From Porticoccaceae bacterium (GTDB lineage: Bacteria; Pseudomonadota; Gammaproteobacteria; Pseudomonadales; Porticoccaceae), in the NCBI GenBank assembly GCA_902557735.1, contig CACEBC010000017.1, positions 1 through 44,665 of the forward strand: a stretch of DNA of 44,665 bases, read 5' to 3'. Of the stretch, positions 9,501 through 17,014 are shown piece after piece (position 1 is the first letter of the stretch; every line of letters begins with the position of its first letter). A program made the translations under genes and the position numbers. Under the pieces are notes generated by a model. The model saw only the letters and a list, made by a program, of their open reading frames with translations, did not search any database and was not told the DNA's origin.

Positions 9501-9646
9501 CGGAGGCAAGAAATAGCATCGGAATTGTTTTAGTTGCCGGAATGGCTGTTGGCACGATTTTCACTCTTATGGTTCTGCCAAGCATATATTTGTGGATAAC
9601 GAAGGGAACAAGTACTCCGACCCAGCGCCGCCTGACGTCCAAATAA
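6554..9646 (+). CDS. RND efflux pump permease, HAE1/AcrB family
   Basis: A 1030-residue proton-driven inner-membrane exporter with the full-length two-repeat RND architecture. TM1 lies near residue 30, a large periplasmic porter domain follows, TM2-TM6 span about 350-500, then a second porter domain and TM8-TM12 from about 860. TM4 carries the paired proton-relay acids in GLVVDDAIVVVENV (Asp415-Asp416). TM10 carries the matching Lys927 in GLGAKNAILIIQFA. The relay is therefore intact. These features place it with drug/hydrophobic-compound exporters rather than heavy-metal (HME) pumps; the actual substrate is unknown. In-frame starts exist at TTG 6542, ATG 6551 and ATG 6554; I chose 6554 because GGGA at 6544-6547 is best spaced for it. 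It overlaps the adaptor gene end by 8 bases. Confidence 0.95.
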   Translation: MVENRGSEAFSRQISAIEVFVTRPVVAISFCLLITLAGIKSSLEMTVSEFPQIESAALRIHTTFVGASADEVKSFITIPIEEAVSNVSGIDYVDSATKAGSSIVTVWLNLNEHVPDALAEISTSINRIKYKIPLGAYDPQIEIIRADRPWASFYLPVILSDGMSRTLVTDYLERNVIPVFSAIPNVRKSEVIGGRAPAIRVWLKPELMESNNVSASDIRRALLENNIVATFGKTENSDKRVDLFVNSLLTGLHEFESLVVRQDDGDLVRLRDVAEVELDEEEGYENTRFSQDDSVFLSVWPAPGANEIDIADRLYDEVDKLNASLPPEMQIRIGYDSTKYTRKAIKEIFITLLETILLVGAVVVVFMGSFRTAVVPLIAIPISILGAVASIYALGFSFNLLTILAIVLSVGLVVDDAIVVVENVSRLVGQGMTGTEAAIKSTRQLFSPIVTMTLTLAMVFIPISFLSGLTGALFREFALTLAIAVIISGVVAITLSPAMSAFVCQRVSRDSAGVRFATEKFDHVRRFYAKMLSSILEQPGCVLVVYIFCLFLLLPLYNFSKKELAPIEDTGALMMVISAPPDASLEYTTKHMQAIVESLETLSGGQFMWQRLDQSGGFAGKTFVDEDERTFSVMEMLPDAFRRLSSVPALKSFPTLETSLPTAGNFAVELVVQSTDSQQKMLSYARQVLEEARARGKFIYLDTDLIVDLPEANIIIDRNKAFDLGLSAEDINLQLSTLLSGDFISQVNLSGRAYDVIPMVTEENRTSPTSLMKVKIKTSSGVFVPVSDFASEERKASPRSLGRFDQKNAFRIFGAVVPGVTKEEGLAALEEVVGAIVPNEYSINYAGESRQLRSEGNSLAASLGLAIIIVFFILSVQFNNFREPIIILLGSVPLAIMSALIFTFMDMTTINVYSQIGLITLAGLGAKNAILIIQFANRLKIQGIPSIEAIKQSADERLRPVLMTTGATVFGHLPLVFVTGAGAEARNSIGIVLVAGMAVGTIFTLMVLPSIYLWITKGTSTPTQRRLTSK

Positions 9647-9882
9647 ACTAAAATCAATAGTCTATCGATATTATTGGCAATACCTATAAAAAATGAATGC
9701 CAGATTGATTTCGGGCGGTTAAAACACCATTAGGCACCGGTATACCAGCCTCATGGAACAAGACTCCCCATAAGTGCTTGTGCAGATAAAAAAAGCTTAA
9801 CACTAATTTTATTTCGGTTATAGAAGCTAAATCATGCTGAGCTGAAGAGTTATATTAAAGACATGAAAAAAATTTTGAATGC

Positions 9883-9911
9883 TTGACCCTGCAGAACTAG
9901 GTTTCGATAAG
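9883..9911 (+). promoter_or_regulatory. Candidate sigma70 promoter of the NCS2 permease gene
   Basis: TTGACC at 9883-9888 (five of six) and GATAAG at 9906-9911 (four of six) lie 17 bases apart. The predicted leader is about 60 bases. The rest of the 330-base gap 9647-9977 is AT-rich; I see no gene, no strong terminator and no purine-riboswitch core in it. Confidence 0.45.
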
Positions 9912-9977
9912 ATTTGAAATGGCATTTTCTTTTGGAAAAATTCACAATGTTTGTCATTCCGATTAAGGAATTTGATT

Positions 9978-11315
9978 ATGGAAAGCGAAAAACAGTCAGA
10001 GCTTGTATATGAACTTGACGAAAAACCTCCTTTCTTTGAATCTTTTCTGGCGGCTATTCAGCATTTACTAGCGTCCTTTATAGCGATCATCGCACCGACA
10101 CTTGTCATAGGCGGGGCGCTGGCTTTGGAAACAGAGATTCCTTATCTCATTAGCATGGCACTTATTGCCTCTGGTTTGGGGACTTTTATTCAAGCGTACA
10201 GGCCGTTTGGTATTGGCGCTGGCATGATTTGCGTTCAAGGGACTAGTTTTACCTTTTTGAGTGTGATTCTTAGTGCGGGCTTCCTTGTGAAAAATGCAGG
10301 GGGAAGTCCGAGTGAAATTATGGCTCTCATTGTGACTATTTGTTTTTTTGGGTCCTTTATACAAATAGGTCTGAGTCAAATCCTACCGAAAATAAAACGT
10401 GCTATTACACCTTTGGTCACAGGAATAGTAATAACTAGCCTCGGAATAAGTCTCATCAAGGTTGGAATGACCGATCTAGCCGGAGGCAACGGTGCTGAAA
10501 ACTTTGGCGCAACGGACAACCTGATTTTGGGCGTCTTCGTCATTGCAGTAATTATTGTGATGAATAACTTCAATAACGATTGGATCAGACTTTCTTCAAT
10601 TGTGATCGGTTTGGTTGCAGGGGTATTGGCTGCCGTGTTAATGGACAAATTTAGCATGTCGGAACTCACTGTAAGCTCTACCGTCGCAATACCAGTCCCA
10701 TTTAAATACGGATTTGACTTTGACTTAATGTTATTTATTCCACTAGCATTTCTCTTTTTAATCAGCTCAGTGGAAACAACCGGCGACATAACAGCCAACT
10801 GTATGATCTCTCGGCAACCTATAGAGGGTCCGTCTTACCTCAGCCGGATAAAAGGTGGAGTGCTGGGGGATGGAATAAGTTCATTGATAGCTTCTCTGCT
10901 GAATTCTTTCCCTAACACGACTTTTAGTCAGAATACTGGCGTCATCCAGATTACCGGTATTGCTAGCCGTCACGTCGGAATCTACGTAGGAGTAATTCTT
11001 GTCGTCCTTGGTCTTTTTCAGGGCCTAGGAGAAATCTTACAGCAAATACCAAAACCTGTGCTCGGGGGCGCGGTGCTGGTAATGTTCGGAACAGTAGCCG
11101 CCACCGGTATTAAAATTCTTGCGAGGCTTGAGCTCGATCGACGCCAAATTATGGTGATAGCTGTATCCCTTGGTATGGGTCTTGGCGTAAGCATGGTGCC
11201 TGATACGCTTGGGCAAACTCCTGATTTACTACGTAATATTTTTAGCTCTGCACCGGCAACTTCTGGCCTTTCAGCAATTTTTTTAAGCTTTGCTCTGCCG
11301 CGCACAGATCTTTAG
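9978..11315 (+). CDS. NCS2 (nucleobase-ascorbate transporter) family permease, xanthine/uracil type
   Basis: A polytopic inner-membrane nucleobase:proton symporter of 445 residues with about 14 hydrophobic segments. Family markers are the QH pair in AIQHLLASF near residue 28, the conserved Glu in SSVETTGDITA near 267-277, and the NAT signature QNTGVIQITG near 316-325. Which base it carries (uracil, xanthine, urate) cannot be told safely. ATG 9978 is chosen because AAGGAA at 9965-9970 is correctly spaced; a TTG nine codons earlier lacks a site. The gene stands alone with its own promoter candidate. The 290 bases after it (to the tRNA) hold only a weak inverted repeat, ATTACAG/CTGTAAT, at 11347-11382. 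Confidence 0.93.
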   Translation: MESEKQSELVYELDEKPPFFESFLAAIQHLLASFIAIIAPTLVIGGALALETEIPYLISMALIASGLGTFIQAYRPFGIGAGMICVQGTSFTFLSVILSAGFLVKNAGGSPSEIMALIVTICFFGSFIQIGLSQILPKIKRAITPLVTGIVITSLGISLIKVGMTDLAGGNGAENFGATDNLILGVFVIAVIIVMNNFNNDWIRLSSIVIGLVAGVLAAVLMDKFSMSELTVSSTVAIPVPFKYGFDFDLMLFIPLAFLFLISSVETTGDITANCMISRQPIEGPSYLSRIKGGVLGDGISSLIASLLNSFPNTTFSQNTGVIQITGIASRHVGIYVGVILVVLGLFQGLGEILQQIPKPVLGGAVLVMFGTVAATGIKILARLELDRRQIMVIAVSLGMGLGVSMVPDTLGQTPDLLRNIFSSAPATSGLSAIFLSFALPRTDL

Positions 11316-11606
11316 TATCATTGCAAGCGATCTTAATGCCTGCGATATTACAGTTTTTCATGTACTCAGAATAATCTGTAATGGCCTACTTCTCCCCCGG
11401 TTAACAGGGCGTGATGCTGCGAGCCCATGCATAGCTGAGTGCAAACAGAGCGCCTTAATGAGATCCATGTTCGACACGTTTTCCGGAGGACCAGCTTTGT
11501 TAAAATAGAGAGAGGGATCAGTTAAAAAGGTCATATGAATTTGCGGGAGAGAGTAATAGCACCCCCATATTACAGGACACTTGAGTTTATGCCTGTGTTG
11601 GAAATT

Positions 11607-11683
11607 TGGTAGCTACGGCTGGACTTGAACCAGCGACCCCAGCATTATGAATGCTGTGCTCTAACCAGCTGAGCTACGTAGCC
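11607..11683 (-). tRNA. tRNA-Met (CAU), elongator
   Basis: A 77-base cloverleaf with encoded CCA reads 5' to 3' on the minus strand. The acceptor stem GGCTACG pairs with CGTAGCT, making the first pair G-U. The D arm is AGCTCAGCTGGTTAGAGC. The anticodon stem is CAGCA/TGCTG with loop TTCATAA, giving anticodon CAT. The acceptor and D arm match the bacterial elongator Met tRNA; initiator tRNA lacks this acceptor sequence. In Pseudomonas a tRNA-Met also sits beside ychF. It is preceded by its own promoter. Confidence 0.97.
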
Positions 11684-11717
11684 ACTTACCTAGACACACA
11701 TCAAATAACGGGGCGAG

Positions 11718-11746
11718 ATTCTCGCCATATGGGCCCAATTTGTCAA
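11718..11746 (-). promoter_or_regulatory. tRNA-Met promoter with GC-rich (stringent-type) discriminator
   Basis: On the minus strand TTGACA (11746-11741, perfect -35) is followed after exactly 17 bases by GAGAAT (11723-11718, four of six). Then comes the G/C-rich discriminator CTCGCCCC. The predicted transcript start near 11711 gives a leader of about 28 bases before the tRNA. GC-rich discriminators are the hallmark of promoters shut down by ppGpp and DksA. The -10 and discriminator lie inside a small GGCGAG/CTCGCC inverted repeat (11712-11726). Confidence 0.75.
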
Positions 11747-11866
11747 GAGTCTATCAAGAGCTCATGCTGCTTTTGTTGCTATTCTTTCATGACCCTAAAT
11801 GTATGTTTTTGCAAATGCAAACAAGTGGAAAATCTGACTAATATTTTTATTGGTCGTTATTATAAG

Positions 11867-11932
11867 GACTGTGACGGAGGACAATATATTTCTTTATTCT
11901 CAGCAATTTCTGAAAGGAACCATGTCACAGTC
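11867..11932. repeat. 9-bp inverted repeat enclosing a micro-ORF start
   Basis: GACTGTGAC at 11867-11875 and GTCACAGTC at 11924-11932 are perfect inverted copies 48 bases apart. The right arm overlaps the ATG (11922-11924) of a 15-codon frame, MSQSNNLIWRADFRG. That frame has AAGGA three bases upstream and overlaps (ATGA) a further 12-codon frame ending at 12004. There is no T-run, so a terminator is unlikely. This is the main structure in the 317-base gap between tRNA-Met and ychF, apart from the tRNA promoter. Confidence 0.35.
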
Positions 11933-12000
11933 TAACAATTTGATTTGGCGGGCAGATTTCCGCGGATGAAAGTTGGATTACAGAGTGCCAGCCTCGAATT

Positions 12001-13092
12001 TTAAACATTGAAGCGAAAATGGATAATGTCACCGTCTTTGACAACGTAATCTCTACCTTCTAGGCGCCATTTGCCTGCATCTCGGGCCCCTTGCTCACCG
12101 TTTCCGGCAATAAAATCCTCATAGCTAATTGTTTCAGCACGGATAAATCCTTTTTCAAAATCGGTATGAATTTTACCAGCTGCGTTGGGCGCTAAATAGC
12201 CAATAGGAATGGTCCATGCGCGGACCTCTTTGGGACCAGCAGTAAAATAAGTGTGCAGACCTAATAACATATAGCCAGAACGGATTACTCTGTTAAGCCC
12301 TGGTTCAGTCATACCCATTTCTTTAAGAAACTCGCCCCTCTCATCTTCCTCCAATTCGGCGATTTCAGCTTCCATTTTATTACAGATTGGCAAGGCGGCA
12401 GCATTCTCGGAATCGGCGATCTCAAGCACAGCATCGAGATGGGGATTATTTTCGAAACCTGTTTCATCAACATTTGCGACATACATTATCGGTTTAAGTG
12501 TCAGCAGATTAAGTGGACTTATTAGTTGCAATTCTTCTCGCCCGAGTTGCAGAGATCTAACTGGTTGAGCGTTATCAAGATGTGAGATGACCTTCTCAAG
12601 GAGGGGTACTAGGGCTATGGAACCTGTATTATGACTTTTCACAGCCTTTTGAGCTCTTTGGAGTGTTCTTTCTGCGGTTTCGAGATCGGCCAAAGCGAGT
12701 TCCGTATTGATGACCAAAATGTCGTCCGCCGGACTGATGCGTTTTCCTACGTGTGCGACGTTTTCGTCGTCAAAGCATCTCACTACATGAGCTATCGCAT
12801 CGGTCTCTCGAATATTGGCTAAAAACTTATTGCCTAAACCCTCTCCTTTTGAGGCGCCGGTTACAAGCCCTGCGATATCTACGAACTCCATTTGGGCACA
12901 TAAAACCCTCGCTGGTCTAACGATATTTGCAATTGCCGCCAACCTTTTGTCGGGGACCGGGACCATACCCGTATTTGGCTCGATGGTGCAAAACGGGAAG
13001 TTGTCGGCACTTATTCCAGCCTGTGTCAGGGCATTGAATAACGTAGATTTACCAACGTTGGGCAGTCCCACTATACCGCAGTTAAAGCCCAT
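12001..13092 (-). CDS. ychF: Ribosome-binding ATPase YchF (OLA1 family)
   Basis: A 363-residue Obg-related P-loop NTPase, the exact usual length. The P-loop is [14 protein letters not shown] near residue 8-21, switch II is [14 protein letters not shown], and the specificity motif is NVDE instead of NKxD. This change explains why YchF/OLA1 proteins prefer ATP over GTP. A coiled-coil arm and the C-terminal TGS domain (through [12 protein letters not shown]) complete it. The family binds ribosomes and affects stress responses. ATG 13092 (MGFNCGIVG) matches the family start; an in-frame GTG six bases upstream is less likely. The start overlaps the end of pth by 11 bases, so the two genes are translationally coupled. 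The pth-ychF pairing is widely conserved. Confidence 0.97.
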   Translation of the reverse strand: MGFNCGIVGLPNVGKSTLFNALTQAGISADNFPFCTIEPNTGMVPVPDKRLAAIANIVRPARVLCAQMEFVDIAGLVTGASKGEGLGNKFLANIRETDAIAHVVRCFDDENVAHVGKRISPADDILVINTELALADLETAERTLQRAQKAVKSHNTGSIALVPLLEKVISHLDNAQPVRSLQLGREELQLISPLNLLTLKPIMYVANVDETGFENNPHLDAVLEIADSENAAALPICNKMEAEIAELEEDERGEFLKEMGMTEPGLNRVIRSGYMLLGLHTYFTAGPKEVRAWTIPIGYLAPNAAGKIHTDFEKGFIRAETISYEDFIAGNGEQGARDAGKWRLEGRDYVVKDGDIIHFRFNV

Positions 13093-13690
13093 TTTCACGA
13101 CCTTGATTAAGCGTGTATTTCTCGCTATGAAGTCCAGTCATTGCTTTTTCCCGATCGCCTTGGATCATTAAATGAAGCCATTTAATAGCGTTGTCAATAC
13201 TATTGTTTATAAGGGTTTGCTGTTGTAAAGGAGGCTTTTGCAAAACGTAATTAGTGACCTGATTCGCGGTCCCGGGATGATCAATCCCAATCCTCAATCG
13301 GACGAAAGATCCATCATTACTTAATTTTTCAATAACATCTCGTACCCCATTATGACCGCCATGCCCACCACCGATTTTAAATTTTGCGGTTCCAGCGCGA
13401 AGGTCGAGCTCATCATGCGCTATAAGAATTTGCTCAGGCGGGATTCTATAATATCTCGCCAGAGCTGACACGGACTGACCGTTCCGATTCATGAACGTAG
13501 AGGGTTTCAAAAGTCTTATCTTATTGTCCCCCACACACAGAGTCCCAGTCGAGCCCAAAAATCTACTTTCATGTTTTAGCTTAACGTTTTTTGACTGCGC
13601 AAGGGCACGCACAAAACTACTGCCAGCATTGTGTCTGGTTCTCTCATAGTCAACTCCGGGATTGCCGAGCCCTACGATAAGTTTTATCAC
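13082..13690 (-). CDS. pth: Peptidyl-tRNA hydrolase
   Basis: A 202-residue enzyme that releases peptides from prematurely dropped peptidyl-tRNA. The N terminus [10 protein letters not shown] is diagnostic, and catalytic His20 falls in RTRHNAG when the GTG at 13690 is used. HDELDLRAG holds the catalytic Asp, and [11 protein letters not shown] is the substrate loop. A TTG three codons upstream is possible, but GTG gives the normal N terminus and has a GGA eight bases upstream. It sits 34 bases behind rplY and overlaps ychF. Confidence 0.97.
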   Translation of the reverse strand: MIKLIVGLGNPGVDYERTRHNAGSSFVRALAQSKNVKLKHESRFLGSTGTLCVGDNKIRLLKPSTFMNRNGQSVSALARYYRIPPEQILIAHDELDLRAGTAKFKIGGGHGGHNGVRDVIEKLSNDGSFVRLRIGIDHPGTANQVTNYVLQKPPLQQQTLINNSIDNAIKWLHLMIQGDREKAMTGLHSEKYTLNQGRENGL

Positions 13691-13724
13691 AATGTCCAAT
13701 TTTCTGCGCTAAAAGACTAGTCCG

Positions 13725-14399
13725 TTAGTCTTGATTTTCAGTTGCATCACTTGCTTCAGAAGACTCGGTCGAGGTTTGAATTTCTGGACTGTCTTCCGAC
13801 TCTATTGAACTACTGCCTCGTGCTTTACTAACTGAGGCGATTGGTTGATCATAGTCAGCACCGTAGCTTAGAGCAACACTCTCTACGCCCTTCGGCAAGC
13901 TTATGTCTGACATATGCAATGTCTCTCCCAGTCGTAACATGGCCACATCAACTTCCAAAAATTCCGGTAGATCCCCGGGTAGGCACTGAATCTCGAGATC
14001 ACTCATAGCACGCGAAAAGATCCCTCCTTCCTGTTTTACGCCAATACATATATCTTCATTTGCAAACTGCAAGGGTACCTTAAGTGTAAGTTTGGTGGCC
14101 TTGCTAATCCGAAGAAAATCCATATGAAGCAGGATCGCCTTTGAGGGATGTCGCTGCAAATCTTTCAGAACAACAGATTCAGTTTTTCCATCGATATTTA
14201 GATTAATCACTTGAGAGTAATGAGCTTCATTTTCAAGCGCCTTTACAACATCTTTATGAATTAATGAAAGTGATTGAGGCTTCTTCTTCCCCCCATAAAC
14301 AATTGCGGGTATTTCGCCATTATGGCGACGCAGGCGGCGGCTCGCTCCTTTCCCTAAGACAGCTCGGGCTGAAGCGTTTAAGGTAAGCTCAGTTGACAT
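13725..14399 (-). CDS. rplY: 50S ribosomal protein L25, long (Ctc/TL5) form
   Basis: A 5S-rRNA-binding ribosomal protein of 224 residues with two domains. The N-terminal L25 domain (LNASARAVLGKGASRRLRR, GEIPAIVYGG) covers about residues 4-95. The C-terminal beta domain typical of the Ctc/TL5 type reaches about 190. The last 30 residues form an acidic Ser/Glu/Asp-rich tail (SSIESEDSPEIQ through ENQD). E. coli has only the first domain, so this is the long form also found in Pseudomonas. ATG 14399 has GGAG seven bases upstream; the longer open frame is not used. It lies 90 bases behind prs; that gap contains the palindrome CCTCAATTTGAGG at 14460-14472. Confidence 0.96.
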   Translation of the reverse strand: MSTELTLNASARAVLGKGASRRLRRHNGEIPAIVYGGKKKPQSLSLIHKDVVKALENEAHYSQVINLNIDGKTESVVLKDLQRHPSKAILLHMDFLRISKATKLTLKVPLQFANEDICIGVKQEGGIFSRAMSDLEIQCLPGDLPEFLEVDVAMLRLGETLHMSDISLPKGVESVALSYGADYDQPIASVSKARGSSSIESEDSPEIQTSTESSEASDATENQD

Positions 14400-14489
14400 T
14401 TTTATTCTCCAAATAAGTCTAATTCGGACGGCGACCAGGGCTGAATTGACTGTTAAGTTCCTCAATTTGAGGTCAGTTGAATTGCACCC

Positions 14490-15431
14490 TCACAAAAACA
14501 TAGCACTAATCGATTCTTCATTACTGATGCGACGGACCGTTTCAGCCAGCAATGGCGCCAACGGAAGCGAACGAATCACTTTACAGTTGTTGGCCTCTTT
14601 ATTCAAAGGGATACTATCCGTCACAACTAATTCATCGAGGTTTGAATCATTAATATTTTTAATTGCGTTACCGCTCAAAACAGGGTGAGTTGCGTAGGCG
14701 ACCACTTTAGAGGCACCAAAGTTTTTGAGAGCTTCAGAAGCTTTGCAAAGCGTTCCCGCAGTATCTACAATGTCGTCAACCAGAACGCATGTTCTATTAT
14801 GAACGTCACCTATCAGGTTCATCACTTCGGTTTGGTTAGCAGTGGGTCGACGTTTGTCTATGATAGCTAGATCACACCCTAATTGTTTAGCCACGGCTCG
14901 AGCACGAACCACGCCCCCAATATCTGGAGACACCACCTGTAGATTGGCATAATTTCGACGTTCAATATCATCTAATAGAACGGGAGCACCGTAAACGTTA
15001 TCAACAGTGCAATTGAAAAAACCTTGAATCTGCTCAGCATGCAGGTCAACCGTCAAAACTCTATCCACGCCGGCATTTGAGAGCATGTCTGCCACAACCT
15101 TCGCACTTATCGGTACTCTAACGGAACGCACCCTCCTATCTTGTCGAGCATAACCAAAGTAGGGAACCACGGCAGTTATTCTCCCTGCTGAGGCACGTTG
15201 AAGTGCATCTATCATCAGCACTAGTTCCATCAAATTTCGATTGGTCGGTGCACAAGTGGGTTGCACAATGAAGACATCATGTCCGCGAACATTATCTTTG
15301 ATCTCTATATTTATCTCCCCGTCAGAGAACAGTGACACTGCAGCATTGCCTTTTGGGGTCCCAAGTTTTAGGGCTATCGCTTGAGCAAGTGCAGGATTCG
15401 CATTTCCTGAAAAGACCATCAATCTTGACAC
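14490..15431 (-). CDS. prs: Ribose-phosphate pyrophosphokinase (PRPP synthetase)
   Basis: A 313-residue enzyme making PRPP from ribose 5-phosphate and ATP for nucleotide, His and Trp synthesis. Visible motifs are [10 protein letters not shown], the flexible-loop/ATP segment [10 protein letters not shown], the metal site [12 protein letters not shown], and the PRPP-binding [14 protein letters not shown]. The C terminus [13 protein letters not shown] matches the E. coli class I enzyme. The start is GTG 15431, which aligns with the E. coli start and has AGGA eight bases upstream. It follows tRNA-Gln by 36 bases and is probably transcribed with lolB-ispE-tRNA-Gln. Confidence 0.98.
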   Translation of the reverse strand: MSRLMVFSGNANPALAQAIALKLGTPKGNAAVSLFSDGEINIEIKDNVRGHDVFIVQPTCAPTNRNLMELVLMIDALQRASAGRITAVVPYFGYARQDRRVRSVRVPISAKVVADMLSNAGVDRVLTVDLHAEQIQGFFNCTVDNVYGAPVLLDDIERRNYANLQVVSPDIGGVVRARAVAKQLGCDLAIIDKRRPTANQTEVMNLIGDVHNRTCVLVDDIVDTAGTLCKASEALKNFGASKVVAYATHPVLSGNAIKNINDSNLDELVVTDSIPLNKEANNCKVIRSLPLAPLLAETVRRISNEESISAMFL

Positions 15432-15467
15432 AGTAGGTTTCCTGTTTTACTTGGGCTTCATTATTGG

Positions 15468-15543
15468 TGGCTGGGGCGGTAGGAGTCGAACCTACGAATG
15501 ACGGGATCAAAACCCGTTGCCTTAACCACTTGGCTACGCCCCA
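15468..15543 (-). tRNA. tRNA-Gln (UUG)
   Basis: A 76-base tRNA with encoded CCA. The acceptor stem TGGGGCG pairs with CGCCCCA, and the U1-A72 pair is characteristic of tRNA-Gln and important for its aminoacylation. The anticodon stem is ACGGG/CCCGT with loop TTTTGAT, giving anticodon TTG. The T arm carries GGTTCGACTCC. The gene lies between ispE and prs, as in Pseudomonas. Its first 10 bases overlap the end of ispE and contain the ispE stop codon. No separate promoter is evident, so it is probably cut out of the ispE-prs transcript by RNase P and RNase E. Confidence 0.97.
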
Positions 15544-16418
15544 ATGTTTAGTTTCCCCAGTTGATAGTGCACAGGAGAATTATTTATGCCTTCCGCAACA
15601 AACGCGGACCACTTCGCGGGAACTTTCTCCAGAATCTTTTCTGCTTTTCTCCTATCGTGAAAGCTACAAAAAACGCTCGAGCCGGTACCAGTCAGAAGTG
15701 GCTCTCCATGACTTTTAATCCAACGAACAACCTCGTTGACTTCTGCATACATTTCTTCCACCAGCGCCTGACAATCGTTTTTCATCAGGATTGGCTTTAT
15801 ATCACGTTTCCTCAAAAGCGCGGTCATTTTGATTGGTGGCGAGTTTCTTGTCAATTGAGGATGAGAAAATATTTGGTGCGACGAGACCTCTACAGGTGGA
15901 GTGATAATCAAATACCATTTCTTGGGAATGTGAAACTGGGTTAGTTTATCTCCTATTCCCTCACCAAGTGCACTTTGCCCATATATAAAAACGGGTATGT
16001 CAGCTCCAAGAGATCCTCCAAGCATGGCGAGATGATCAGTATTTAGATTGCAACCCCACAATTTATTCAGAACCAAAAGTGTAGTCGCCGCGTCGCTGCT
16101 GCCTCCACCAAGACCTGCTCCGAGAGGCAGCAGCTTTTTAAGAGCGATGTGGCACCCATTGCTTACATTGGCAGTTTTTTTTAATAGTTGAGCTGACTTT
16201 ATTATTAGATTGTCTTCGCTCCTAACTCCGACTAGATCATCAGTAAGTAGAACTTGATTTTCCGTCGTAACTTCGAAGGTGATTTGATCCCCAGTATCGA
16301 TAAGCTGGAAAAGAGTCTGGATGTCATGATATCCATCGCGTCGCTTACCGAGAATGTTCAAAAACAAATTTATTTTGCCGGGAGCTATGACAGTAACTGG
16401 CTTGGTGAGCAGTTTCAT
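15534..16418 (-). CDS. ispE: 4-diphosphocytidyl-2-C-methyl-D-erythritol kinase
   Basis: A 294-residue GHMP-family kinase of the MEP isoprenoid pathway. Motif 1 is APGKINLFLNILGKRRDGYH near residues 12-31, where Lys and Asp are substrate-binding. The ATP loop is PLGAGLGGGSSDAATTL near 95-111, and a C-terminal LTGTGSSVF segment is present. The ATG at 16418 shares one base with the lolB stop codon (TGATG). A TTG one codon upstream is possible. The 3' end reads Asn-Ile-Gly-Ala-stop, where the last codons and the TAG are the 5' end of tRNA-Gln. Confidence 0.97.
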   Translation of the reverse strand: MKLLTKPVTVIAPGKINLFLNILGKRRDGYHDIQTLFQLIDTGDQITFEVTTENQVLLTDDLVGVRSEDNLIIKSAQLLKKTANVSNGCHIALKKLLPLGAGLGGGSSDAATTLLVLNKLWGCNLNTDHLAMLGGSLGADIPVFIYGQSALGEGIGDKLTQFHIPKKWYLIITPPVEVSSHQIFSHPQLTRNSPPIKMTALLRKRDIKPILMKNDCQALVEEMYAEVNEVVRWIKSHGEPLLTGTGSSVFCSFHDRRKAEKILEKVPAKWSAFVAEGINNSPVHYQLGKLNIGA

Positions 16419-17014
16419 CAATTACTTTCCGGACTAGCCCATTTAGAGACGATTAATTTAAACGAAAGATTACTATTTTGGCCGATTATTTTCTTCGGAA
16501 GATAGCCGAGGGGTGTCGATGAATATTCAGAAAAGGATAACCTCCAACCATCCTGCGAGAAACTTGTTGAGTGGTTATCAAGCTCTCTATCTGAGTATTC
16601 GATGGGGCCACCAATTGGTGAAGGGGATCCTGAAAGCCACCAGCGCCAGTTATCCATTGGAATCGAGATGCCTGTAGCTCTTGAGATGAGCATTTCCGGA
16701 GTGCCAACAAAAACCTTCTCATTTTGCTCCATTGAGGCAGAGATTCGGTTCCCTTCTATTCTTACTCTTTTAAACCCGAGAGGTCCAGAGATCAGAATAC
16801 GAAATGATGATTTTTTTTGAGTCCAATCTAGTCGTCCTGCAAAGCCTCTATCGCGTGCCTTGACACTCAATTTGGCTGCGAATCGCCAATCCGTTAAGTC
16901 GGTCCTAGAGGAGGAATACGACTGCAATGACTCAGGAGCAGAGATCTTTTCTGGCGCATATGTCGCGCAACCTGTCACAAGAATTGTAACGAATAAAATT
17001 AGTCGCGCCATCAT
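16418..17014 (-). CDS. lolB: Outer-membrane lipoprotein receptor LolB
   Basis: A 198-residue lipoprotein that accepts lipoproteins from periplasmic LolA and inserts them into the outer membrane. The N terminus MMARLILFVTILVTGC ends in a lipobox with Cys16. The position after Cys is Ala, so the Lol avoidance signal (Asp) is absent and outer-membrane targeting is expected. Family features are DWRFAAKLSVKARDRGFAGR, the LISGPLG strand and the Trp-rich NWRWWLSGSPSP loop. Its ATG overlaps the upstream TPR gene stop (ATGA), and its stop overlaps ispE. Confidence 0.93.
   Translation of the reverse strand: MMARLILFVTILVTGCATYAPEKISAPESLQSYSSSRTDLTDWRFAAKLSVKARDRGFAGRLDWTQKKSSFRILISGPLGFKRVRIEGNRISASMEQNEKVFVGTPEMLISRATGISIPMDNWRWWLSGSPSPIGGPIEYSDRELDNHSTSFSQDGWRLSFSEYSSTPLGYLPKKIIGQNSNLSFKLIVSKWASPESN

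Noticed and set aside
9647-9977. Purine or other riboswitch before the nucleobase permease
   Set aside because: I could not find the conserved junction and loop sequences; only an AT-rich leader with a sigma70 promoter candidate is visible.
10376-10798. 140-codon minus-strand frame inside the NCS2 permease gene
   Set aside because: It is the antisense shadow of a hydrophobic membrane-protein gene; the plus-strand product is unambiguous.
11347-11382. ATTACAG/CTGTAAT inverted repeat as permease terminator
   Set aside because: Seven base pairs with a 22-base loop and no T-run; too weak to call.
14460-14472. CCTCAATTTGAGG palindrome between prs and rplY as terminator
   Set aside because: Short AT-rich stem without U-tract, and rplY is probably co-transcribed with prs.
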